Assembly: GCA_001820675.1 (NCBI GenBank)
Contig: MHQO01000003.1
Location: 20,901-37,317 of the forward strand
Origin: Candidatus Sungbacteria bacterium RIFCSPLOWO2_01_FULL_47_10
GTDB taxonomy: Bacteria; Patescibacteriota; Minisyncoccia; Sungbacterales; GWA2-42-14
Length of the DNA stretch: 16,417 nt
Direction: 5' to 3'
The stretch's first letter is position 1, and each line of letters opens with the position of its first letter. The notes below the pieces were generated by a model. It was not told where the DNA came from, did no database searches, and was given only the letters and a program-made list of their open reading frames with translations. The translations under genes were made by a program, and so were the position numbers. Below, one piece after another: positions 6,635 through 13,453 of the stretch.

Positions 6635-7168
6635 ATGGTTTACAATGTGTTTGTGACTGAATCAATGTCTTTGGTCTCTGCAGTTATTCGTGGAGAGAGA
6701 TCAAGCATTCAGCAACTTATTTCAAAATTTCATACGAGCGCTACAAAGTGTAGACCGGAATCAGACCTTCCAATCGACCCATGGAACGACCCTAAGGTGC
6801 GTTATGGTGTAGCTCTTGCGCTTGCTGAAATATCCGAGCTTTTTCAACGCACCATTGTACCAAACAACATAGTGCGCGAACTGGTTAAAAATGAACAAGC
6901 TCGAAAACTTGCATTTAAGTTGTCGCGTGTTCCATGTGGGTTGATAAGAAAAGAAGAAATCCAAAATATATTAGGTGTTTCTGAAACCAATAACTCTTTA
7001 CAGGTATTGCTTAACCTCAACTTGATTGATTTTCAAACAGTTGATGCCAGAAGGAGCCGTGGAAATACTCGAACTTACAAGTATGGGCTGGGTAGCAGTA
7101 GAATTTTTGGCCAACATCGGCCTCTAAATATAAATTCCGCCAAAATTGGCGGGTTTTCTTTTCGATAG
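6635..7168 (+). CDS. Possible winged-helix protein, unknown function
   Basis: 177 residues from the ATG at 6635; AGAAAGG at 6621-6627 is a plausible SD. First gene after ssrA. The N-terminal half is helical (ALALAEISELFQRTIVPNNIVRELV). Residues about 105-155 (CGLIRKEEIQNILGVSETNNSLQVLLNLNLIDFQTVDARRS...) have the helix-turn-helix-wing pattern of winged-helix DNA-binding domains. That is a pattern judgement, not a family match. The last ~20 codons look non-protein-like and contain a terminator hairpin (7137-7161), while another frame has stops at that point. A small frameshift or lost stop near the 3' end is therefore possible. Confidence 0.6.
   Translation: MVYNVFVTESMSLVSAVIRGERSSIQQLISKFHTSATKCRPESDLPIDPWNDPKVRYGVALALAEISELFQRTIVPNNIVRELVKNEQARKLAFKLSRVPCGLIRKEEIQNILGVSETNNSLQVLLNLNLIDFQTVDARRSRGNTRTYKYGLGSSRIFGQHRPLNINSAKIGGFSFR
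7137..7161 (+). terminator. Terminator inside the 3' end of the first cassette gene
   Basis: CCGCC (7137-7141), loop AAAATT, GGCGG (7148-7152), then GTTTTCTTTT. It lies within the last ten codons of the 6635 gene. The following 7169-7275 holds no gene or repeat that I can recognise. Confidence 0.7.
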
Positions 7169-7275
7169 GTTCTAACCAAATCTGAAATTTCCTAAAAAAT
7201 TATCAAAAAGCATTTCAACTACACCGAGCCACCAACAAAATCATATTGAAAATGATAGTTTTCTAATAAGAAACA

Positions 7276-7413
7276 GGTTCTAACTTGATTCATTAACCTC
7301 CATTTTTTCTGATCGCATTAGAACCAAAAAGCGCAGGATTTTATCTGCGCTTTTTTGGTTATAACCCTTTCCTGTCCTCTTGAAAGACTGAACGACGTTG
7401 GAACTCTTGCTAT
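7276..7413 (+). repeat. Site 2: diverged copy of the tmRNA 3' end and terminator
   Basis: GGTTCTAACTTG (7276-7287), then CATTAACCTCCATTTTTTC, a TTAGAACC stretch, hairpin AAAAAGCGCAG/CTGCGCTTTTTT (7326-7356), GGTTATAACC, and later ACGACGTTGGAACTCTTGC. Each piece matches in order the region 6416-6544: GGTTCAACTC, CCTCCATTTTTTC, AAAAGCGC...GCGCTTTTTTGGTTATA, ACGATGTTAGAACCCTCTGC. The YCTCCA-to-hairpin gap is 23 nt in both. The hairpin should also work as a terminator. Confidence 0.8.
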
Positions 7414-7477
7414 ATTTTTAAGATTTGCTAATGTACTTTCAGGTTTCAGAATTTAGTTCATTCACAAGGAGCATGGC

Positions 7478-8131
7478 ATGGAACTGAGTATGCCGTACAT
7501 TAAACAGCCCGCTGATTCAATATGGTGTGGGCCGGCATGTGCAACAATGGTGCTAAAATTTTATGGCGAGAGGATCACGCTGAAACGTGCTGTAAAAGAA
7601 ATGCGCATCAAAAGTTCCAAGGGTGTTACCCTTGGTAAACTGGGATCTTTTTTTCTTGAACGAGGAATGGAAGCAACGGTCCAAGCGTGGCCTTCCGGAA
7701 TACCGAAGGAACTTCGCTCAGAAAAAACTCTCAGGTACGAGGATGCCCTTACGGCATTAGACCGTTGCTTGAAAAATGCATCAAAAAACAAGGCGCGGAC
7801 ATTTAGCAAAGAAACGCGCGCATTTGTGAAGAACGGGGGCGGCCTCATTCTTCACCCCCACAGCATTGATGATGTGCGAGCCCGCCTTGAAGCAAAGGCG
7901 CCCATTATCCGATCCATAGATATGAAACATTTTCTGAATATTACTAGACAGACGGGACACGCGATCGTGGAATATGGTATTACCGGATGCGATTCGCAGG
8001 TTACGCAACCTTATGTGTATGTTCACGATCCTTTCCGCGGACCCGGTAAATTTATTTCTGTTCAAAAAATGATAGACGCGTGCAACAGCTGGTGCGGCAT
8101 GGCGTTGTACGTGATACCAAAAGCGGCGTGA
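7478..8131 (+). CDS. C39-like papain-fold cysteine peptidase
   Basis: 217 residues from the ATG at 7478, with AAGGAG at 7466-7471. The ATG at 7473 is out of frame. The peptidase C39-like pattern is clear: Gln10 (oxyanion) and catalytic Cys17 in KQPADSIWCGPACATMVLKFYG, His161 in TGHAIVEYGI, and Asp184 in YVYVHDPFRG. C39 domains usually sit at the N terminus of bacteriocin exporters and cut after Gly-Gly, but here there is no ABC module, membrane segment or signal peptide. It is thus a free-standing, probably cytoplasmic, C39-like protein of unknown substrate. It stands alone between repeat sites 2 and 3 with its own terminator. The stop is TGATGA. Confidence 0.8.
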   Translation: MELSMPYIKQPADSIWCGPACATMVLKFYGERITLKRAVKEMRIKSSKGVTLGKLGSFFLERGMEATVQAWPSGIPKELRSEKTLRYEDALTALDRCLKNASKNKARTFSKETRAFVKNGGGLILHPHSIDDVRARLEAKAPIIRSIDMKHFLNITRQTGHAIVEYGITGCDSQVTQPYVYVHDPFRGPGKFISVQKMIDACNSWCGMALYVIPKAA

Positions 8132-8152
8132 TGATATCAAGCCGTTTTTATT
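8124..8152 (+). terminator. Terminator of the C39-like gene
   Basis: CGGC (8124-8127) pairs with GCCG (8141-8144), with inner TGAT/ATCA, followed by TTTTTATTT. It overlaps the stop codons. Confidence 0.7.
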
Positions 8153-8158
8153 TGATGA

Positions 8159-8240
8159 GGTTCTACTTGATTCATTAACCTCCACACATTTATCAGTTTT
8201 TGAAAAAAGACCAGTATTACTGCTGGCCTTTTTGGTTTAC
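8159..8240 (+). repeat. Site 3: tmRNA-end-like block with terminator
   Basis: GGTTCTACTTGATTC followed by ATTAACCTCCA (8159-8184) is almost identical to site 2 over 26 bp. After a 24-nt gap comes a hairpin (GACCAG...CTGGCC, about 8209-8228), then TTTTTGGTTTACC. Downstream, 8241-8315 is GC-richer and without a recognisable feature. Confidence 0.7.
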
Positions 8241-8315
8241 CCTGAGTCGCATAGAAGGGTTTGCTTGTCCCGAGTGGTGTCGAGGGGCCAAGAAGTTTTC
8301 GAGCGGAGAGATGCC

Positions 8316-8441
8316 GGGATTGGAAAACTCAAAAGTCGAAACTGTTCAATAAATACTAACTCTTTTTGAGTTTTGCCAGTTTTTTAATTATTGAAAGAGG
8401 TGACCGGATAGGAAAACTATCTTAAAAAAGTTAATAAATAC
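8316..8441 (+). repeat. Type-B tandem repeat, two copies
   Basis: Copy 1: GGGATTGGAAAAC (8316-8328) and, starting 28 bp later, GTTCAATAAATACT (8344-8357). Then GAGTTTTGCCAGTTTT, whose start is the reverse complement of the GGAAAACTC in copy 1. Copy 2: CGGATAGGAAAAC (8405-8417) and GTTAATAAATAC (8430-8441). The same arrangement recurs at 13262-13362 and partly at 9223 and 16356. Confidence 0.75.
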
Positions 8442-8461
8442 ATACTTTTTACCAATTTAGC

Positions 8462-8489
8462 TTGACAATATTAAATAATATGGTATAAT
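8462..8489 (+). promoter_or_regulatory. Strong consensus sigma70 promoter
   Basis: Perfect TTGACA (8462-8467), a 16-bp spacer, perfect TATAAT (8484-8489) with an upstream TGG extended -10. It is the best promoter in the window and begins about 20 bp after the type-B repeat, so this unit has its own strong expression. Confidence 0.85.
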
Positions 8490-8537
8490 GACAATAAGAC
8501 TAATGGCAGCCATGCCAAAAATGGCAAGGAGAACATC

Positions 8538-8945
8538 ATGCGGTTCTTTTCCAACCTGCGGTATCAGTTCAGCTTCGGGGATCTCGCTCCAATCCATGTC
8601 GGTGATGTGGCCATCAATCCCGAGTGGACCTGGATCGAGGTGCAAAATCCGAAAGGTCGCCGTAACGGAAACGGCTTTCACGGCTTCGGCGACAGTGCTG
8701 GCATCAAGGCGAGAGCAAAGCTCACGGTAGTCGCCATCGATGGTGACCAAGTTCTCGTGAGCTACGAAAGCCCGAAAGGCCAGGGGTTCGGAAGTGAGGC
8801 TGGCAACGGGACGCTGTTCTTCGTCTCGCAACTGGAGTTCATCGGCATGACCGCGAAGTATCACCGCGAACAGGCCTCTCAGTCCGAACGGAAGGCAAGA
8901 GTTCTGAGACTCTTGAGAGAGACCCTGAGCTCTGAGACTGCCTAA
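8538..8945 (+). CDS. 135-residue unknown protein under a strong promoter
   Basis: The ATG at 8538 has a perfect AAGGAG (8526-8531) at 6-bp spacing and the consensus promoter 50 bp upstream. This settles the strand against an equally long minus-strand frame. The protein has a beta-rich core of about 100 residues (SFGDLAPIHVGDVAINPEWTWIEV, KLTVVAIDGDQVLVSYESPKGQG, GTLFFVSQLEFIG), reminiscent of small SH3-like barrels, then a basic helix (KYHREQASQSERKARVLRLLRETL). No signal peptide, no cysteine, no recognised family. Codons are noticeably GC-richer than in the adjacent AT-rich genes, suggesting separate, possibly recent, acquisition. Confidence 0.75.
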   Translation: MRFFSNLRYQFSFGDLAPIHVGDVAINPEWTWIEVQNPKGRRNGNGFHGFGDSAGIKARAKLTVVAIDGDQVLVSYESPKGQGFGSEAGNGTLFFVSQLEFIGMTAKYHREQASQSERKARVLRLLRETLSSETA

Positions 8946-8972
8946 CCGGGGAGGACCGGGGCAAGCATCAAT

Positions 8973-9012
8973 GGGGGCGTATATAGAGCAGTCTATGTCC
9001 GCCCCTTTTCTA
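8973..9012 (+). terminator. Terminator of the 135-residue gene
   Basis: GGGGGCG pairs with CGCCCC (9000-9005), with inner ATAGA/TCTAT, followed by TTTTCTATTT. It precedes, and is distinct from, the terminator in the adjacent repeat block. Confidence 0.8.
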
Positions 9013-9017
9013 TTTCA

Positions 9018-9235
9018 GACAAATGAAAATCCCAAGCCCCGATTCTGCAAGTAAATGCTGTATATTTCCCGAACCAGGGTTTTCCGCCCTGTGAAGATGG
9101 GTATCCATCTTTACAGCTATCGTCTCCACACAATTGAAGACTCATCACGAATTTTCATTAAAAACAGCTAATTTGTGGCTGTTTTTTGGTTTGCCAAATC
9201 CGGTGTTTTGGGTACGGGTGGCGGGATTGGAAAAC
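9018..9235 (+). repeat. Site 4: type-A intergenic repeat block with hairpins
   Basis: From ATTCTGCAAG (9042) to GGATTGGAAAAC (9235) this block matches 13080-13274 with about 8 differences in 195 bp and no gaps. Contents in order: CAGGG/CCCTG hairpin; 11-bp hairpin TGTGAAGATGG-gtat-CCATCTTTACA; ATCGTCTCCACAC (YCTCCA at 9123-9128); after 32 nt the terminator AAAACAGC/GCTGTTTTTT (9161-9187), then GGTTTGCC; and a type-B GGGATTGGAAAAC (9223-9235). It fills most of the 343-bp gap before the next gene. Confidence 0.85.
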
Positions 9236-9288
9236 CCTTTAGAACCAGACAGCTTTCTTTAATGCCCAAAATTTCATAAAATGAATCC

Positions 9289-10860
9289 ATGTCCTTACGT
9301 ACCAGAAACTATATAAAGTCTCATATTTTTATTGCTCCGCCTGGCGCAGGAAAGACGGCTTTTAAAAATAAAAAGCCTGGTTTGTCAATTGACCCTGAAG
9401 AATCGATAGACTGGAGACTAATGGACTCTCGATATACCTTGTATCAACAAAGAGCCTTGCGTAACCATCCGGAGGTTATTTTAGAACACGAGCTTGATTG
9501 GCCAACAGTATGGACTAGAGAAGTGTTACCACGACTGCGTGCGGCACTGGTTTTAAGAAAGAATATTATTATGGGCATGATTGCACCATCCAGTGCGGAG
9601 ATTGTCAGTCGATTTTTGAAGGAGTTTCAAAAAGATACAACACTTATTTTACCAGATGAGGAATTACATTTTCAACAAGTCTGGAACGATAAAGTAAAAC
9701 GTCTAAAAACTTGGGGGCCACAGTTACGGGGCTGGCAACATACCTTTTGGCTTCGTTTGTTGTTGTTAGGACTCGCTACTGATCTTGGTCTAAAGATTGT
9801 TAAAAAGCCAAAGTTTCCCAAAGTGTATCCTAACTATAGAGTTGGACTTGCTGCTCGAGAAGCAACGCATGGCAATCAAAAAAAGTTTGTCGAAGTTTTT
9901 TTCGGACGTTGGGCTGAGTTAAATAAAAACGAGGAAATTGTAGCGATGCATGTAGAAACAGGTTTCGACAAAAACGGTATTTATCTCAAATGTGATAAAA
10001 CATCAAAGGCTTGCGGGAGAAAAATGCACAACTGCAAGTTAATAACCCATCTAAAAAAAGATGTTTACGGAAATGACCTCACGGCTTGGATTGCTCAAGA
10101 TAAACTAAGAATTCCGAAACGAGGACAAAAAAATGCACTAATATTTTTTGCTGGAACCTTAGCACCGTTCCACCATGGGCATTTAGACGCTCTAAATTCT
10201 GCTAAAGCATTTCTTGAATCAAAGGGGTGGAATGTTGTTGGCGGATATGCCTCGGTTTTTAAGAAAATCAATGATCGTCGCATTGACGATATATATTCTA
10301 TCTTTGGCTCAGTTGAACACCGTAGCTCTATGCTACAACTAGGAACTATGCGATCCGATTGGTTAATGGCGGATTTTCCAACTCAACATGTCCTTCGCTC
10401 ATCACGGTTGGAACAGGGGGATCACCCCATGCAGTTTTTGGCTAAGCGCTTGCGTAAATGTGGGGCGTTGTCATCAGAAATACCAATAACAACATTTTGG
10501 GTAAACGGCAAAGACGCCTATATGGACTCCGGGTTCTTTAAAGACTTTGCACGGCACACAGACAGCGATAAGCTCAACCCATTACGTATTCTTATAATAG
10601 ATAATCGCATTGGAAAAGACGCATGGACAAGAAAACGGCTTGCCGTCGCCGCGCCGAATTTACTTCCGTTTATTGCCCGCCATAAACTTCACCAAAGTAA
10701 TCCAACCAGCGCAACCGCAGTAAGAAATGCGCTTAAGACAAGTAATCGTAAGGAACTTAAACAACTTGTTGGACTTCCCCTTGTTGAATCATACTTAATG
10801 GGGTTGATGCATACTCAGGCAATACGCCAAGTTGTTACACGAAAGAAAGGTTTTAAATAA
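9289..10860 (+). CDS. P-loop domain fused to NMNAT-like nucleotidyltransferase
   Basis: 523 residues. Near the N terminus is a Walker A-like motif, APPGAGKTAF (16-25), preceded by a beta strand (HIFI). A Trp/Arg-rich region (about 60-200) and a segment with three Cys (235, 242, 249) follow. The C-terminal part (about 280-515) is a cytidylyltransferase/NMNAT-type fold: FFAGTLAPFHHGHLDAL with HxGH at 295-298, SSMLQLGTMRSDWLMADF as in NMN adenylyltransferases, VNGKDAY (405-411), and the closing TSATAVRNAL (473-482). The order, P-loop then transferase, is the reverse of NadR. Mononucleotide adenylylation in NAD metabolism is possible; the substrate is unproven. No clear SD precedes the start; an out-of-frame ATG lies at 9281. 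It is followed at 16 bp by the oxidoreductase gene. Confidence 0.75.
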   Translation: MSLRTRNYIKSHIFIAPPGAGKTAFKNKKPGLSIDPEESIDWRLMDSRYTLYQQRALRNHPEVILEHELDWPTVWTREVLPRLRAALVLRKNIIMGMIAPSSAEIVSRFLKEFQKDTTLILPDEELHFQQVWNDKVKRLKTWGPQLRGWQHTFWLRLLLLGLATDLGLKIVKKPKFPKVYPNYRVGLAAREATHGNQKKFVEVFFGRWAELNKNEEIVAMHVETGFDKNGIYLKCDKTSKACGRKMHNCKLITHLKKDVYGNDLTAWIAQDKLRIPKRGQKNALIFFAGTLAPFHHGHLDALNSAKAFLESKGWNVVGGYASVFKKINDRRIDDIYSIFGSVEHRSSMLQLGTMRSDWLMADFPTQHVLRSSRLEQGDHPMQFLAKRLRKCGALSSEIPITTFWVNGKDAYMDSGFFKDFARHTDSDKLNPLRILIIDNRIGKDAWTRKRLAVAAPNLLPFIARHKLHQSNPTSATAVRNALKTSNRKELKQLVGLPLVESYLMGLMHTQAIRQVVTRKKGFK

Positions 10861-10876
10861 TTGAAAAGAGAGGCTT

Positions 10877-11976
10877 ATGAACAAACCCATCAAAATTGGT
10901 TTTATAGGTTGTGGTGGACACTCCGGAAGGCACGCCGATGTAATTAGTAAGATGCTTAACAACTTTGAGATTGTTGGTGCATTAGACATTAGACCAGTTG
11001 CTTAATAATTTTTAGAGGAAATTTGATACAAAAAACCCTTATTTTAAGCCAATGATTTTTCAAAAAAACGGCTAAAACCTTATTAAGCAACTGGTCTATT
11101 AATCAAACTACTGCAAAGCGATTTCTCAGGGACTATAAGGTAAAGGCTCTTGCCACGACAGATCTTTCGAGGTTTCTTGCTATTAAAGACATGGATGCCG
11201 TATTTATTGGAACACCACACAAATATCACCTGAAATTTTGTGAGGCTGCGCTTCATGCCCAAAAGCATATTCTTTGCGAGAAGCCGCTCTGGGAAGGGCC
11301 GCAACAAAAAGAGGGCAAACGAATCATCGTGGAGGCGGTAAGCCATAATCTTATTTTTTCTAGCTGTCATCTGAGGAGATTCGAAAAAGAATATGTTTAT
11401 GTTAAAAATAACCTCGCGGAATATGTTAAAAAATTCGGGATGGCCGTCGAAGTACGATTCCAATTTTTTTATCATAAACCAAGCACTGGATGGAAAAAGA
11501 AAGATTCTTTATTACTCGATCATATGAACCACGAGATAGATCTTGTCCACTTTTTGTTTGGGCATAGCCCCGCAGCATTTTGGAGATTATCGCACAGCTT
11601 TGATGAATATAAAGTTGCGGGAAAAACTAACTCTGGGCTCGGCATCTGGTTTAGTGGATACCGAAAGCTACATAGTCGCGTATTTCGAAATGAGTTGGAA
11701 CTTATATTTGAAAGGGGGCGAGTAAGAACAGAGATTGTTTTAGATAGCGCAAGCGGAATGGTAAATTCTATTGTTACAGCACAAAATTTCGAAAACAACA
11801 GTCTGGCTATTAAAAAATTCCGTGTTCACTCTTATGATGATGCGTTGGTTGGCGTAATGAAAAACTTTGCAGCAGCAATCCGCAGGGAAGAACTGTCTTA
11901 CCTAACCGTTCAAGACCTCCTGCTTAATACGACTATTTGTAACGACTTAGTTGTGAAAGAGCGTGGAACTATTTAA
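10877..11976 (+). pseudogene. Gfo/Idh/MocA oxidoreductase disrupted by a MITE
   Basis: The ATG at 10877 follows AGAGAGG and opens a Rossmann fold: IKIGFIGCGGHSGRHADV, ... FEIVGALDI. At codon 38 the frame enters the inserted element and stops (TAA, 11003-11005). After the element the original frame resumes: NQTTAKRFLRDYKVKALAT, DMDAVFIGTPHKYH, then the family motif LCEKPLWEG and the catalytic-domain region LLDHMNHEIDLVHFLFG. Removing 107 bp restores one frame of about 330 residues. An internal ATG at 11191 could still start a C-terminal fragment, but it would lack the NAD(P)-binding loop. Probably an operon partner of the P-loop/NMNAT-like gene. No hairpin terminator is evident after it. Confidence 0.85.
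10990..11098 (+). mobile_element. 105-bp MITE with TA target duplication
   Basis: Ends are the perfect inverted repeat TAGACCAGTTGCTTAATAA (10990-11008) and its complement (11080-11098). Similarity continues inward (TTTTAG). The outer TA is shared by both sides, so the element proper is 10992-11096 with a TA duplication; a 3-bp ATT duplication fits as well. There is no coding capacity. TA-flanked GACC...TTGC ends recall IS5-group elements, and TA targets also suit IS630/mariner; the family is unresolved. Confidence 0.85.
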
Positions 11977-12019
11977 CAAAACCTGCTTATTGTTTCTTCT
12001 CTTCCAATAATCTTGCTAT

Positions 12020-12160
12020 AAAACGAAAGAAAGGTCGAAGCTCCCATTCTGCAAGTAAATACTGTACATTTCTTCTACGAGGGTTTTCCATCTGTCTCTA
12101 TCGCCTCCACATGATTATCGGTTTTCGCAAAATGACCGGCATTAATGCTGGTCTTTTTGG
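12020..12160 (+). repeat. Site 5: shortened type-A block
   Basis: ATTCTGCAAGTAAATACTGT (12046-12065), GAGGGTTTTCC, then directly ATCGCCTCCACA (YCTCCA at 12104-12109). It lacks the paired hairpins of sites 4 and 6. After 24 nt comes GACCGGCATTAATGCTGGTC, a near-perfect palindrome, then TTTTTGGTATTG. CGCCTCCA equals the tmRNA 3' end exactly. This block is the only terminator candidate for the preceding operon. Confidence 0.75.
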
Positions 12161-12231
12161 TATTGATTTTTTTATAAAAAAGTCTACTCTCTATATTACT
12201 GTCAATTCCAGAAAAATCGCTGGAGGCAGAA

Positions 12232-13011
12232 ATGAATAAGAAGTTCTTTGAAATCGCGATAATCGCCTTGTTGATAGCCGCATTGCCCTTATTTGCAAAT
12301 GCCAAGTCTCCTCAAAATCTACTTGCAGATGCCGAACGTGATGTCGCCAAACTTGAGCACATGATGCAAGCAAACCCAGAGGTTGATTATAAAACTTTCA
12401 GAGAGATCGAATCTTTCATCACGATCCAAGCTTCAATTACTGTTGATAACGCAAAACGCGTTGGAGCCGATACACGCATACTTGAGAAAAAGCTTATACA
12501 AATCAAGCGCGTTCTTCATTCGCGAAATATCAAGCGGGTTATCCAAGAGATGGAAGATTTCTCCAAACTAATTCCGGGCGATACCAAACTCGGTGTCGAG
12601 ATATCCAAAATTATTTGGAGTTGGCGTTTCGAGTTCCGGATCGCAAAAGAGAATGGGGTTCTTATCTCAGGCGCAATGGAAAAGCGCCGCAAGGAATTAG
12701 AGCATTTGGCTTTTGAACGTGCGGCCGAGCACGCGTTAAAAGAATTCAAGGATTACATTGACTGCAAGCCGACGCGATTTGTGAGCAAAAGCATGTTTGG
12801 GTGGAATGTACATTCCGAAGCGCTACATTCCCAAACTGAGCTTGCGGTTAGGCTGGTAGAGGCGCTTGAGACGCCTAACGCTGGCGGTATAGGTCGTGAC
12901 TACGAGTCACTGAGAACCGATTGGTTCAAAAAGTTCGTAGCTCAAGGACCAATTCACGGCATGGTCGCAACTCGGGATTACATGAGCGTCTGCAGTAAAG
13001 AATTTAAATAG
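12232..13011 (+). CDS. Exported alpha-helical protein, unknown
   Basis: 259 residues from the ATG at 12232 with GGAGG at 12222-12226. Signal peptide: MNKKFFE, hydrophobic IAIIALLIAALPLF, likely cleavage after ANA (about residue 24). The mature protein is long, charged and helical (LLADAERDVAKLEHMMQANPE; ILEKKLIQIKRVLHSRNIKRVIQEMEDF; MEKRRKELEHLAFERAAEHALKEF), possibly partly coiled coil, with only two cysteines (DCKPT and SVCSKEF). The C-terminal third is less regular. Probably periplasmic or surface-exposed. I recognise no family. Single gene between sites 5 and 6. Confidence 0.7.
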   Translation: MNKKFFEIAIIALLIAALPLFANAKSPQNLLADAERDVAKLEHMMQANPEVDYKTFREIESFITIQASITVDNAKRVGADTRILEKKLIQIKRVLHSRNIKRVIQEMEDFSKLIPGDTKLGVEISKIIWSWRFEFRIAKENGVLISGAMEKRRKELEHLAFERAAEHALKEFKDYIDCKPTRFVSKSMFGWNVHSEALHSQTELAVRLVEALETPNAGGIGRDYESLRTDWFKKFVAQGPIHGMVATRDYMSVCSKEFK

Positions 13012-13034
13012 ATCCAGCACAGCCTGGATTTTAA
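13012..13034 (+). terminator. Short terminator of the exported-protein gene
   Basis: ATCCAG (13012-13017), loop, CTGGAT (13024-13029), then TTTAAATTT. It begins immediately after the stop codon. Confidence 0.55.
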
Positions 13035-13055
13035 ATTTGCCGACAATCGAATTTC

Positions 13056-13274
13056 AAACGAACGAAAAATCGAAATCCAGATTCTGTAAGCAAATACTGT
13101 ATATTTCCCTCACCAGGGTTTTCCGCCCTGTGAAGATGGGTATCCATCTTTACAGCTATCGTCTCCACACAATTGAAGACTCATCACGAATTTTCACTAA
13201 AAACAGCTAATTTGTTGCTGTTTTTTGGTTTGCCAAATCCGGTGTTTTGGGTACGGGCGGCGGGATTGGAAAAC
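13056..13274 (+). repeat. Site 6: type-A block, near-identical to site 4
   Basis: The 195 bp of 13080-13274 align without gaps to 9041-9235 with about 8 substitutions. Both hairpins, YCTCCA (13162-13167), the 32-nt gap, the terminator AAAACAGC/GCTGTTTTTT (13200-13226) and GGTTTGCC are all kept. The further-upstream similarity (ACGAACGAAAAATCGAA) is shared with sites 5 and 7 too. Confidence 0.85.
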
Positions 13275-13362
13275 TACAAAGTAATAAATGTTCAATAAAT
13301 ACTTACATTTTTGAGTTTTGCCAGTTTTGAAATTCTTGGGAGAGGTGGCAGGATTGGAAAAA
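13262..13362 (+). repeat. Type-B tandem repeat, second locus
   Basis: GGGATTGGAAAAC (13262-13274), GTTCAATAAATACT starting 28 bp later (13290), GAGTTTTGCCAGTTTT, and a second AGGATTGGAAAAA (13350-13362). Same order and spacing as 8316-8417, except that the second GTTAATAAATAC is missing. Confidence 0.75.
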
Positions 13363-13380
13363 TCTTCTAAAAATTTCACA

Positions 13381-13409
13381 TGAACTTGATAATTTTCCTC
13401 ATATATAAT
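13381..13409 (+). promoter_or_regulatory. Candidate promoter of the lipoprotein gene
   Basis: Perfect TATAAT at 13404-13409, 44 bp before the ATG. The hexamer at 17-bp spacing (TGAACT) is a poor -35; a better TTGATA (13386-13391) is too close. Confidence 0.4.
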
Positions 13410-13453
13410 ACTAATAGTATCGAGCTTTCACGCGACACTCACAGGAGGACGTA

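Noticed and set aside
8457..8864. Minus-strand 135-codon frame opposite the 8538 gene
   Set aside because: The plus frame has a perfect SD and a consensus promoter; the minus frame has neither and its end overlaps that promoter.
9041..9235. A tRNA or second tmRNA ending in CTCCA
   Set aside because: No matching 5' acceptor strand, no T-arm with GGTTCNA, and no anticodon arm could be found in sites 4 or 6.
6432..13274. Classical integron with attC sites
   Set aside because: The blocks lack the RYYYAAC/GTTRRRY core pairs in inverted arrangement, no integron integrase is visible, and units carry their own promoters.
8316..13362. CRISPR array
   Set aside because: The repeats are few, unevenly spaced, spread over separate intergenic gaps and not interleaved with uniform spacers.
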